This document shows positions 56,000 to 64,000 of a DNA stretch of 64,000 bases, in pieces. The notes under the pieces were generated by a model. That model did no database searches, had not been told where the DNA came from, and saw only the letters and a program-made list of their open reading frames with translations. The stretch is from NCBI RefSeq assembly GCF_000423405.1, contig NZ_AUHX01000012.1, positions 40,554 through 104,553 of the forward strand, given 5' to 3'. The position numbers and the translations under genes were made by a program. The DNA is from Mesonia mobilis DSM 19841. GTDB lineage: Bacteria; Bacteroidota; Bacteroidia; Flavobacteriales; Flavobacteriaceae. Each line of letters opens with the position of its first letter. Position 1 is the first letter of the stretch.

Positions 56000-57192
56000 T
56001 TTTCATTTTTATAAGCTTTTAAAGCTTCTTTTAAAATTTCAACAGCGGTTAAAAGATTTTCTTTTTTCAATACATACGCAATCCTCACTTGATTAAGTCC
56101 AGAGTTTGGTGTTGAATAAAATCCTGAAGCCGGAGCGATCATCACCGTTTCTCCTTTATAATCGAAACTCTCTAATAACCACTTTGCAAAATCTTCAGCA
56201 TCATCGACCGGTAATTCTGCAATACAATAAAAAGCTCCGTTTGGAGTAGCTACTTTTACACCTTCAATTTCTTCTAAAGCTTCAATTAATGTATCTCGAC
56301 GATCTACATATTCTTCAATAACATCATCAAAATAAGACTGTGGCGTATCTAAAGCAGCTTCACTGGCAATTTGTGCAAATGTTGGCGGGCTTAATCTTGC
56401 TTGTGCAAACTTCATCGCCGCATCCATAAATTCTTTATTTTTAGAAACCACGCATCCAATTCTCGCTCCGCACATACTGTAACGTTTAGAAACTGAATCG
56501 ATCATAATCGCGTTCTCTTCAATTCCTTCTTGGTTTAATACGGAATAATGCTTTTTTCCTTCGTAAGCAAATTCACGGTAAACCTCGTCTGCTACTAAAA
56601 ACAGATCGTGCTTTTTAGCTAAAGCCGCTAATTGCTGCATCTCTTCTTTAGTATATAAATATCCGGTAGGATTTCCCGGGTTACAAATAATAATTGCTTT
56701 GGTTTTATCGGTAATTCTCTTTTCAAATTCGCTTACCGGTGGTAATGCAAAACCATCATCGAAAGAAGCAGTCACAGGAACTACTGTAACGCCAGATGAA
56801 GTAGCAAAACCATTATAATTAGCATAAAAAGGCTCTGGTATAATTACTTCGTCGCCCATATCTGCAATGCTTCCCATCGTGAAAAGTAAAGCTTCAGAAC
56901 CTCCTGTAGTAATAATAATATCTTCAGCATTTACCGGAATACCTTGCTTTTCGTAGTAAGCTGCTAATTTAGTTCTATAGGAAGCAAAACCTGCTGAATG
57001 GCTATAAGAAACGATCTCTAGATCATTATTTTTTACGGCTTCTAAAGCAACTTCCGGAGTTTTAATATCGGGTTGACCAATATTTAAATAGTATATTTTT
57101 TTTCCTTGCTCGGTTGCAGCTTCTGCATAAGGAACTAATTTTCTAATCGGTGATTGGGGCATTGCCAGCCCTTTTGAAGATATTGCAGGCAT
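55996..57192 (-). CDS. PLP-dependent aminotransferase, class I/II
   Basis: A 398-residue aspartate-aminotransferase-like enzyme. NPGNPTGYL (~residue 172), ADEVYREF, and the PLP-binding Lys in DSVSKRYSMCGARIG (~235) are present. The amino donor is uncertain. It overlaps murB. Confidence 0.92.
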   Translation of the reverse strand: MPAISSKGLAMPQSPIRKLVPYAEAATEQGKKIYYLNIGQPDIKTPEVALEAVKNNDLEIVSYSHSAGFASYRTKLAAYYEKQGIPVNAEDIIITTGGSEALLFTMGSIADMGDEVIIPEPFYANYNGFATSSGVTVVPVTASFDDGFALPPVSEFEKRITDKTKAIIICNPGNPTGYLYTKEEMQQLAALAKKHDLFLVADEVYREFAYEGKKHYSVLNQEGIEENAIMIDSVSKRYSMCGARIGCVVSKNKEFMDAAMKFAQARLSPPTFAQIASEAALDTPQSYFDDVIEEYVDRRDTLIEALEEIEGVKVATPNGAFYCIAELPVDDAEDFAKWLLESFDYKGETVMIAPASGFYSTPNSGLNQVRIAYVLKKENLLTAVEILKEALKAYKNEK

Positions 57193-57269
57193 AATTTAAT
57201 TTTTGACGCAAATTTGCAAAATTATTCGATAAAAATATACTTTTTCATAAAAGATATCTGCATAAAAAA

Positions 57270-57292
57270 AGCCGCTACAAATTGTAACGGCT
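57270..57292 (-). terminator. Terminator of the DUF1573 gene
   Basis: AGCCGcTACAA and TTGTAaCGGCT pair with one mismatch; an A-run (T-run in minus reading) follows. Confidence 0.7.
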
Positions 57293-57317
57293 AATGTTTT
57301 CTATAAAAAGTAAAAGT

Positions 57318-57713
57318 TTATTTTTCTAAAACGCTTTTAGTGTCCTGCGCTAAAACTTTTCCTTTAATTTTTACCGCATGTGGCGATCCTTCAGCATTAG
57401 AATAAACGGTAATTGTTTTTCTAATATAACCTACTTTTTTAGTGTTATACTTCACTTTTAAAATTCCGGTTTCACCAGGAGCGATTGGCTCTTCAGGTTT
57501 TTCTGGTACGGTACAACCGCAAGTTGCTGTTGCTTTTTCAATTACTAAAGGTTCATTACCGGTGTTGGTTAATTCAAACGTTCTTACACCGTCGCCACCA
57601 TATTCTACTTCACCGTAATCTACGGTTTCTTCTTTAAATTCAATTTTAGCCTGAGCTTGAACAGCAATACCTACAAAAAGTAAAACTGCAAATGCAATTA
57701 AGTTTTTCATCAT
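57318..57713 (-). CDS. DUF1573 secreted protein
   Basis: A 131-residue exported protein with a signal peptide (NLIAFAVLLFVGIAVQAQA) and an Ig-like DUF1573 domain (FELTNTGNEPLVIEKATATC, GCTVPEKPEEPIAPGETG). Common in Bacteroidota; the role is unknown. Two ATGs (57713 and 57710) are possible. Confidence 0.9.
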   Translation of the reverse strand: MMKNLIAFAVLLFVGIAVQAQAKIEFKEETVDYGEVEYGGDGVRTFELTNTGNEPLVIEKATATCGCTVPEKPEEPIAPGETGILKVKYNTKKVGYIRKTITVYSNAEGSPHAVKIKGKVLAQDTKSVLEK

Positions 57714-57806
57714 TTCTAAATTTAGCCACTAATGTAAACGATAAATACACATTATACAAATAGCAGATTAATAAATTATAATCTTTTAAAATAGTCTTTA
57801 TATAAC

Positions 57807-57814
57807 TACTTTTG
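57807..57814 (+). promoter_or_regulatory. Candidate -7 box of valS
   Basis: TACTTTTG matches the Bacteroidota -7 consensus TAnnTTTG and lies ~30 bp before the valS start. An AT-rich TTTT at 57784 is where the -33 box would be. Confidence 0.5.
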
Positions 57815-57843
57815 CCTTTCAATTTCAAAAATTAGACCAATTC

Positions 57844-60477
57844 ATGGCCATTGCTGCAAAATATAACGCGAAAGAGATCGAAGATAAGTGGTACGACTAC
57901 TGGATGAAGAATAATTATTTTCATTCTGAAGTTAATGAAAAAGAGCCATATACCATTGTAATTCCGCCGCCAAACGTGACCGGTGTTTTACATATGGGAC
58001 ATATGCTTAACAACACGATTCAAGATGTATTAATTAGAAGAGCTCGTTTACAAGGTTACAACGCTTGTTGGGTGCCGGGTACCGATCACGCTTCTATTGC
58101 TACCGAAGCTAAAGTTGTGGCGAAATTAAAAGCCGAAGGAATTGATAAAAATACCATCTCTCGAGAAGAGTTTATGAAACACGCTTGGGAGTGGACAGAC
58201 AATTACGGTGGTGTAATTTTAAATCAGTTAAAGAAACTGGGGGCTTCTTGTGATTGGGAACGAACCAAATTTACTTTAGACGAAAAATTATATTCTTCAG
58301 TAATTAAATCGTTCGTAGATCTATATAACAAAGGTTTAATTTACCGCGGTTACCGAATGGTAAACTGGGATCCGGAAGCAAAAACTACGCTTTCTGATGA
58401 AGAAGTAATCTACGAAGAAAAACAAGGAAATTTATATTACATCAATTATAAAATTGAAGGTTGCGACGATACCTTAACTATTGCCACTACTCGACCTGAA
58501 ACTATTTTTGGAGATAGCGCTATTTGTATAAACCCAAATGATGAGCGTTTTACGCATTTAAAAGGTAAAAAAGCCATTGTACCGATCGTAAATCGTGTGA
58601 TCCCAATTATTGAAGATGAATATGTAGATCTTGAGTTTGGTACTGGTTGCTTAAAAGTAACTCCGGCGCATGACGAGAACGATAAAAATTTAGGTGAAAA
58701 GCATCACCTAGAAGTGATCGATATTTTTAACGATGATGCTTCTTTAAATGAATATGGTATTCATTACCAAGGGAAAGATCGTTTTCAAGTGCGTAAAGAA
58801 TTTTCTAAAGAATTAGAAGAAAAAGGCTTTTTAGTAAAAACAGAACAACACACCAATAAAGTAGGAACTTCAGAAAGAACAAAAGCAGTCATTGAGCCTA
58901 AAATGTCTGATCAATGGTTCTTAAAGATGGAAGATTTAGCTAAACCGGCTATTAAAGCGGTTTTAGAAACAGAAGAAGTTAAACTTTTCCCAGATAAATT
59001 TAAAAATACGTACAGTCATTGGATGAATAACATTCGTGACTGGAATATTTCTCGCCAACTTTGGTGGGGACATCGTATTCCTGCCTATTACTTCGGAAAC
59101 GGCAAAGAAGATTTTGTAGTCGCAGAAACTCTTGAAGAAGCTTTACAATTAGCCATCGAAAAATCTGGAAATAAAAATCTTACTACTGAAGATTTAAAAC
59201 AAGATAATGATGCGTTAGATACGTGGTTCTCTTCTTGGCTATGGCCAATGAGCGTTTTCGACGGAATTAATAATCCTGACAACAAAGAATTTAAGTATTA
59301 CTATCCGACAAACGATTTAGTTACCGGACCCGATATTTTATTTTTCTGGGTTGCCAGAATGATTATTGCAGGTTACGAATATACCGGCAAAAAACCATTC
59401 AATAATGTGTATTTAACCGGATTGGTGCGTGATAAGCAACGTCGTAAAATGTCAAAATCTTTAGGAAATTCACCCGACGCTTTAAAACTTATCGAAGATT
59501 TTAGTGCAGACGGAGTTCGTGTTGGACTTTTATTAAGTAACGCTGCCGGAAACGATCTCATGTTCGACGAGGCACTTTGCCAACAAGGTAAAGGTTTTGG
59601 TAACAAAATCTGGAATGCATTTCGTCTCGTAAAAGGTTGGGATGTAGATAAAAATAAAGAACAACCGCAATCGGCAAAAATTGCGATCGATTGGTATAAA
59701 AATACCTTCCAGAAAACATTGGTAGAAATTGAAGATCATTTTTCTAAATACAGAATTTCTGATGCTTTAATGGCCACTTATAAGTTAATTTGGGACGACT
59801 ATTGTTCTTGGTTATTAGAAATGGTTAAACCTCCTTATGGTGAAGCGATCGATGCCAAAACTTTAGATGAAGTGATCTCGTTGTTAGAAGATAATTTAAA
59901 AATATTGCATCCATTTATGCCATTCTTAACCGAAGAAATTTGGCAAAATATTACTGAAAGAAGCAGTGAAGATGCGCTAATTATTTCAACTTGGCCAGCA
60001 CAAACTGAATTCGATCAAGAATTTATCGCCGATTTTGAAATGGTGAAAGATATTATTTCGGGTATTCGAACAATTAGAAAAGACAAGAATATTTCATTTA
60101 AAGATACGATAGAACTTAGCGTAATTAATAATGAAAAGCTGAAAGAAGATTATGATTCTGTTATTGCTAAACTCGGAAATATTTCAGCAATCAATTACGT
60201 AACAGAACAACAAGAAAATGCAATTTCTTATCGAGTAAAATCGAATGAATATTTTATTCCGATGGAAGGCGCAGTAGATGTTGAAGCTGAAATTGAAAAG
60301 CTAAAAGAAGAATTAAAATACAATCAAGGTTTCTTAAAATCTGTCGAGAAAAAACTTTCTAACGAGCGTTTTGTAAATAATGCTCCAGAAAAAGTTGTCG
60401 CGATGGAAAAACAAAAGAAAGCCGATGCCGAAGCAAAAATTGAAGCGATCGAACAAAGTTTAGCAAGTCTTCAATAA
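57844..60477 (+). CDS. valS: Valyl-tRNA synthetase
   Basis: An 877-residue class I aminoacyl-tRNA synthetase. The HIGH-like motif is HMGHM (~residues 49-53), the editing (CP1) domain is present (TTRPETIFGD), the KMSKS motif is complete (RRKMSKSLGNS, ~535), and a C-terminal coiled coil (DVEAEIEKLKEELKYNQGF) closes the protein. Normal length. Confidence 0.97.
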   Translation: MAIAAKYNAKEIEDKWYDYWMKNNYFHSEVNEKEPYTIVIPPPNVTGVLHMGHMLNNTIQDVLIRRARLQGYNACWVPGTDHASIATEAKVVAKLKAEGIDKNTISREEFMKHAWEWTDNYGGVILNQLKKLGASCDWERTKFTLDEKLYSSVIKSFVDLYNKGLIYRGYRMVNWDPEAKTTLSDEEVIYEEKQGNLYYINYKIEGCDDTLTIATTRPETIFGDSAICINPNDERFTHLKGKKAIVPIVNRVIPIIEDEYVDLEFGTGCLKVTPAHDENDKNLGEKHHLEVIDIFNDDASLNEYGIHYQGKDRFQVRKEFSKELEEKGFLVKTEQHTNKVGTSERTKAVIEPKMSDQWFLKMEDLAKPAIKAVLETEEVKLFPDKFKNTYSHWMNNIRDWNISRQLWWGHRIPAYYFGNGKEDFVVAETLEEALQLAIEKSGNKNLTTEDLKQDNDALDTWFSSWLWPMSVFDGINNPDNKEFKYYYPTNDLVTGPDILFFWVARMIIAGYEYTGKKPFNNVYLTGLVRDKQRRKMSKSLGNSPDALKLIEDFSADGVRVGLLLSNAAGNDLMFDEALCQQGKGFGNKIWNAFRLVKGWDVDKNKEQPQSAKIAIDWYKNTFQKTLVEIEDHFSKYRISDALMATYKLIWDDYCSWLLEMVKPPYGEAIDAKTLDEVISLLEDNLKILHPFMPFLTEEIWQNITERSSEDALIISTWPAQTEFDQEFIADFEMVKDIISGIRTIRKDKNISFKDTIELSVINNEKLKEDYDSVIAKLGNISAINYVTEQQENAISYRVKSNEYFIPMEGAVDVEAEIEKLKEELKYNQGFLKSVEKKLSNERFVNNAPEKVVAMEKQKKADAEAKIEAIEQSLASLQ

Positions 60478-60481
60478 TTGC

Positions 60482-61384
60482 TTAGTTATAAAATTTCGCT
60501 TGGTATTTCCCAGGCGAAATTTTTTTTATTTTCTTAAAAACTCTATTAAAATAAGATCGACTCTCAAAACCACATTCCATAAACACGTCTTTGATCTTAC
60601 GGTCACTTTCTTTTAAAAGTTCTGTGGCTAATTTGATGCGTTCTTCATTAATAAATTCAACCGGAGAAATTCCCATTTCATTTTTAAACACGCGATAAAA
60701 ATTAGATTCGCTCATATAAGCTTTATTGCTTAATTCTTCAATACATATATTTTGATGAATATTCTTCCGAATAAATTCAATCACATAACGCAAACGGCTA
60801 CTCTGCTGAAATTGAGCTGAATTTTCTAAATAGGCTTTCTTAGAATTGGTTTGCAGCACACGAATCACCAACTCTTGCAACATATTATCTACAAATAGAT
60901 CTTTAGAAGGATGATTTTCAGTAAACAAATACAACAGTCGCTGTATAATCTGAAAAATTTCTCGATCGTTACTAAAATGAAAATTATAATCCATCAAACT
61001 CCAATCTCGCTCATCAAACTTCGGGAGTTTCTCATTCATTAAATGAAGCGTTTGCTTAATTTTATCTTCAGAAATAGCCATCGCTAAACAACGCGTAGGA
61101 TTTTTTTCTTTTGCTTCAGGAAAATCAATTCGCATAATCTCTTCTGCCGGTAAAACTAAAGATTCTCCCGGTAAAAAATCAAAAGATTGGCTATCGCGTA
61201 AATGCATGATCTTTTTTCCTTCCAACATACTTGCCAATACCGGTTGATCGAATTTTAACAATACCTGTTCTGCTCTTTTATGCGTTTCAAAAACATGCAT
61301 CGCAGCACTATTCATCGTGTAAGTAGTTTGGTTTTCTACCATATCCTGCAAAGATCTTTCTTCAAAAAAACGTTTAGATAACAT
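60482..61384 (-). CDS. AraC-family regulator, divergent from aldehyde dehydrogenase
   Basis: A 300-residue regulator; ATG at 61384 (MLSKRFFEERSL) is preferred to the longer frame to 61414. The N-terminal AraC-type sensor domain is followed by two HTH motifs (CIEELSNKAYMSESNFYRVF and IKDVFMECGFESRSYFNRVF). It is transcribed away from the aldehyde dehydrogenase gene, with two direct repeats between them, so it probably controls that operon. Its last codons lie within the valS terminator stem. Confidence 0.9.
   Translation of the reverse strand: MLSKRFFEERSLQDMVENQTTYTMNSAAMHVFETHKRAEQVLLKFDQPVLASMLEGKKIMHLRDSQSFDFLPGESLVLPAEEIMRIDFPEAKEKNPTRCLAMAISEDKIKQTLHLMNEKLPKFDERDWSLMDYNFHFSNDREIFQIIQRLLYLFTENHPSKDLFVDNMLQELVIRVLQTNSKKAYLENSAQFQQSSRLRYVIEFIRKNIHQNICIEELSNKAYMSESNFYRVFKNEMGISPVEFINEERIKLATELLKESDRKIKDVFMECGFESRSYFNRVFKKIKKISPGKYQAKFYN
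60490..60523 (+). terminator. valS terminator inside the araC coding end
   Basis: AAAATTTCGCTTGG and CCAGGCGAAATTTT pair around TATTTC, followed by a T-run in plus reading. valS stops at 60477, so the hairpin must lie within the convergent gene, whose stop is at 60482. Confidence 0.75.
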
Positions 61385-61471
61385 AATATAATTATTAAAA
61401 TGATAACTACACAACTACTATATTAAGTAATACCTATAAATATAATACATATTTTATCACTTTAATAATAA

Positions 61472-61508
61472 TTAATAGAATTGTTCATCATATTAGTAGA
61501 ATTGTTCA
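61472..61508. promoter_or_regulatory. Candidate AraC operator (two direct repeats)
   Basis: TTAaTAGAATTGTTCA (61472-61487) and TTAgTAGAATTGTTCA (61493-61508): 16-bp half-sites differing at one base, spaced 21 bp, two helical turns, between the divergent araC and aldehyde dehydrogenase genes. Confidence 0.65.
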
Positions 61509-61569
61509 AAAATTCGAGAGAAGTTCAATATAACTTTGAGAATCAACAACCTAATTAAAATTTAAAGTT

Positions 61570-63093
61570 ATGAGTAATACAGCCACAACCACTCAATCAG
61601 AAATTAAAAAGCCTGAGTTCAAAAGTCAATATGAAAATTTTATTGGCGGAAAATGGACCGCTCCTACCAAAGGAGAATATTTTGAAAACATTTCTCCGGT
61701 AGACGGAAAAAGCTTTACAAAAATACCTCGTTCAACTGAAGAAGATATAGAAAAAGCCTTAGATGCTGCTTGGGCTGCCGCACCAGAATGGAATAATTCT
61801 GCAGCCGCACATCGAAGCAATTTACTATTAAAAATTGCCGATGTTATGGAGAATAATCTAGAAGCTTTGGCAAGAGCAGAAACTTGGGATAATGGTAAAG
61901 CTGTAAGAGAAACAATGGCTGCAGATATGCCTTTAGCGATCGACCACTTTAGATATTTTGCCGGAGTAATTAGAGCAGAAGAAGGTTCTGTGGCAGAATT
62001 AGATGCGAATACGGTTTCGTTAAATGTACCAGAACCTTTAGGCGTTGTAGGTCAAATTATCCCCTGGAACTTTCCAATCCTAATGGCAGCTTGGAAGTTA
62101 GCTCCGGCGCTTGCCGCTGGAAATTGTGTGGTTCTTAAACCTGCGGAACAAACTCCTGTTGGTATTTTAGTACTTATGGAAATGATCGAAGGTATTTTAC
62201 CTGATGGAGTTTTAAATATCGTCAACGGTTTTGGTGTTGAAGCGGGTAAACCATTAGCCTCAAATCCAAGAATCGATAAAATTGCATTTACTGGAGAAAC
62301 GACTACCGGACAATTAATTATGCAATATGCATCAAAAAATATTATTCCGGTGACATTAGAATTAGGAGGAAAGTCACCAAACGTATTCTTTGAAAGTATT
62401 ATGGATGCCGATGACGAGTATTTTGATAAGTGTATTGAAGGAGCAGTAATGTTTGCTTTAAATCAGGGTGAAGTTTGTACGTGTCCGAGTCGAATTTTAG
62501 TTCAAGAAAGCATCTACGAAAAATTTATGGAACGCGTAGTTGAACGCACAAACGCAATAAAATTAGGCCATCCTTTAGATCCTAACACCATGATGGGAGC
62601 TCAAGCTTCTAATGATCAATATGAAAAAATATTAAATTACATTGAAATTGGTAAAGAAGAAGGCTGTGAAGTTCTTGCAGGTGGTGAAGCTGCCTATAAC
62701 GAAGGTTTAGATGGTGGTTATTATATTAAACCAACCATTTTGAAAGGGAATAACAAAATGAGAGTATTCCAAGAAGAAATATTTGGACCGGTAGTTTGTG
62801 TTACAACTTTTAAAGATGAAAAAGAAGCCATCGAGATCGCTAACGATACCTTATATGGTCTTGGCGCCGGTGTTTGGACAAGAGATACACATCAGGCTTA
62901 TCAAATCTCCAGAGCAATTAAAGCTGGTCGTGTTTGGGTAAATTGCTATCATAATTATCCTGCACATGCTCCGTTCGGAGGTTATAAGAAATCTGGTATT
63001 GGTCGTGAAAATCACAAAATGATGTTAGATCATTACAGACAGACTAAGAATATGCTTATTTCATACGATAAGAAAAAACTAGGATTCTTTTAA
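61570..63093 (+). CDS. Aldehyde dehydrogenase (ExaC-like)
   Basis: A 507-residue NAD(P)-dependent aldehyde dehydrogenase. The catalytic Glu is in LELGGKSP (~residue 266), the nucleophile in [11 protein letters not shown] (~305), and the cofactor motif FTGETTTG (~240) is present. The sequence type resembles acetaldehyde dehydrogenases (ExaC/AldB). Its stop overlaps the DUF779 start (TAATG). Confidence 0.95.
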   Translation: MSNTATTTQSEIKKPEFKSQYENFIGGKWTAPTKGEYFENISPVDGKSFTKIPRSTEEDIEKALDAAWAAAPEWNNSAAAHRSNLLLKIADVMENNLEALARAETWDNGKAVRETMAADMPLAIDHFRYFAGVIRAEEGSVAELDANTVSLNVPEPLGVVGQIIPWNFPILMAAWKLAPALAAGNCVVLKPAEQTPVGILVLMEMIEGILPDGVLNIVNGFGVEAGKPLASNPRIDKIAFTGETTTGQLIMQYASKNIIPVTLELGGKSPNVFFESIMDADDEYFDKCIEGAVMFALNQGEVCTCPSRILVQESIYEKFMERVVERTNAIKLGHPLDPNTMMGAQASNDQYEKILNYIEIGKEEGCEVLAGGEAAYNEGLDGGYYIKPTILKGNNKMRVFQEEIFGPVVCVTTFKDEKEAIEIANDTLYGLGAGVWTRDTHQAYQISRAIKAGRVWVNCYHNYPAHAPFGGYKKSGIGRENHKMMLDHYRQTKNMLISYDKKKLGFF

Positions 63094-63455
63094 TGGAAAC
63101 TCCTCGAGTTAAAGTCACAGATAAAGCAAGAGAAGTCATCGAACAACTTCAGCAAAAACATGGAGAACTTATGTTTCACCAAAGCGGAGGATGTTGCGAT
63201 GGCTCTTCTCCTATGTGTTTTCCTAAAGGAGAATTAATGTTAGATAATTCAGATATTTTATTAGGAGAAATCGCCAACTGTAAATTTTATATATCAAAAG
63301 ACCAGTATGAATATTGGAAACATACACAACTCACCGTAGATATTACTCAAGGTAGAGGTTCAAGCTTTTCATTAGAAATTCCATTAGGTATTCGGTTTAT
63401 TATAAAATCAAAATTATATAACGAAGACCAAAAATTTAATTTAAAACCTATTTAA
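63093..63455 (+). CDS. DUF779 protein
   Basis: A 120-residue protein of the DUF779 family (SGGCCDGSSPMCFP, with conserved Cys). DUF779 genes lie beside acetaldehyde/ethanol dehydrogenases in many bacteria, but the function is unproven. Coupled to the aldehyde dehydrogenase by a 1-bp overlap. Confidence 0.9.
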   Translation: METPRVKVTDKAREVIEQLQQKHGELMFHQSGGCCDGSSPMCFPKGELMLDNSDILLGEIANCKFYISKDQYEYWKHTQLTVDITQGRGSSFSLEIPLGIRFIIKSKLYNEDQKFNLKPI

Positions 63456-63460
63456 AAAAG

Positions 63461-63488
63461 AAAACTCGATCAAATTTGGTCGAGTTTT
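63461..63488. terminator. Terminator of the aldehyde dehydrogenase operon
   Basis: AAAACTCGA and TCGAGTTTT (with further inner pairing) form a strong stem, then a T-run. Confidence 0.85.
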
Positions 63489-63608
63489 TTATTTTAAAAT
63501 TGAAATACATCATGGTATTTCTATGGCGTTTCCCTATGGGTAGGTTAGTGCGATGGCTACACGCCTTTTGTTTTATTAATATAAAAGAGGATAATCAATT
63601 AGTTTGTT

Positions 63609-63623
63609 TTGAGCGTAGTCGAA
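63609..63623. repeat. REP-like TTGAGCGTAGTCGAA
   Basis: This 15-mer resembles a short motif (TGAGCGnAGTCGAA) that recurs in intergenic regions of many Flavobacteriaceae genomes, as I recall. One copy is present here, in the spacer before the rRNA operon end. Confidence 0.4.
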
Positions 63624-63670
63624 AAGCGCTATCCCTAACGTGGGGGTAATTCCTTGATTTTTGGTCATAA

Positions 63671-63705
63671 AAAAAAGCCCTTTATCATAAGATAAAGGGC
63701 TTTTA
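63671..63705 (-). terminator. rRNA operon terminator
   Basis: AAAAAAGCCCTTTATC-ATAA-GATAAAGGGCTTTT just past the 3' end of the minus-strand 5S rRNA. Confidence 0.85.
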
Positions 63706-63709
63706 TAAA

Positions 63710-63816
<107 letters not shown>

Positions 63817-63919
63817 AAATCGTCGGTTTGATCTAAATCAAACACTAATAAGTTAACATATTAAAACAAAAATAAAGTTTACAAAAGAGCTAGAATAAAT
63901 ATCAATTGAGGTATTTTTC

Positions 63920-63943
63920 GTGCCCTGAACTTAATCAGGGCAC
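63920..63943 (-). other. Hairpin between 23S and 5S rRNA
   Basis: GTGCCCTGA-acttaa-TCAGGGCAC: 9-bp perfect stem right at the 3' end of 23S. Possibly an rRNA processing stem. Confidence 0.5.
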
Positions 63944-63944
63944 T

Positions 63945-64000
63945 TGCATAAGCTATACGGGTTATTAGTACTACTCGGCTATGACATTACTGCCTTTACA
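63945..64000 (-). rRNA. rrl: 23S ribosomal RNA, 3' end (partial)
   Basis: The minus-strand sequence TAGCCGAGTAGTACTAATAA and CCCGTATAGC matches the 3' end of Bacteroidota 23S rRNA. The rest lies beyond the window. The exact 3' end is not certain. Confidence 0.88.

Overview
The window looks like a low-GC Bacteroidota chromosome, most likely Flavobacteriaceae. Supporting signs are strings of family-typical proteins (DUF4494, DUF6266, DUF6943, DUF6660, DUF3987, BT4734-like primase), lipoprotein signals of the SCK/ACQ type, TAnnTTTG-like promoter elements and an rRNA operon entering at the right edge. The genus cannot be fixed from the sequence alone.

Layout. (1) 1-9686 is chromosomal: two secreted proteins, an AraC regulator, a TetR-controlled tripartite RND efflux operon (tetR, adaptor, pump, TolC; all minus strand) and a DUF4494 protein. 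(2) 9687-41857 is a 32.2 kb integrative island. It is bounded by a 15-bp direct repeat (TTACTTCCCGATACA), and the right copy is the last 15 bases of mnmE. A tyrosine integrase and a small DNA-binding protein sit at the right end. (3) 41858-64000 is chromosomal housekeeping: mnmE, msrA, Nif3-like, lpxK, a hybrid histidine kinase, GAPDH, lipA, an ECF sigma factor, a glycosyltransferase, murB, an aminotransferase, valS, an AraC regulator divergent from an aldehyde dehydrogenase-DUF779 pair, then 5S rRNA and the 3' end of 23S rRNA on the minus strand.

The island is a composite. Its flanks (9.7-11.6 kb and 33-41.8 kb) are AT-rich and carry element-maintenance genes: excisionase-like HTH proteins, a primase pair and the integrase. 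The middle (12.4-32.7 kb) is visibly richer in GC and is a metal-resistance block read entirely on the minus strand. It runs DUF6660, CusA fused to TolC, CusB, a PII-like protein, two Fur proteins, an SpoIIAA-like protein, a P1B-4 ATPase, DUF305, a multicopper oxidase fused to a beta-barrel, a third Fur, a dihydrolipoyl dehydrogenase, a CYP152/Fur deletion scar, a CDF transporter, LspA, a CaCA exchanger and a P1B-2 ATPase. Together these would move Cu, Zn, Cd or Co out of the cytoplasm, across the envelope, and oxidise Cu(I) in the periplasm. No relaxase or type IV secretion gene is recognisable.

The most interesting locus is at 33187-35564: a prokaryotic Argonaute (about 687 aa) two bases downstream of an XRE-type regulator (if a TTG start is used; 20 bases with the ATG start). 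Its MID guide-binding residues appear intact, but all four PIWI catalytic positions appear substituted. Inactive Argonautes usually act through a partner effector, and none is evident next to it. A 28-bp-stem hairpin and a TTGAC-TT-GTCAA palindrome lie between this pair and the upstream primase operon.
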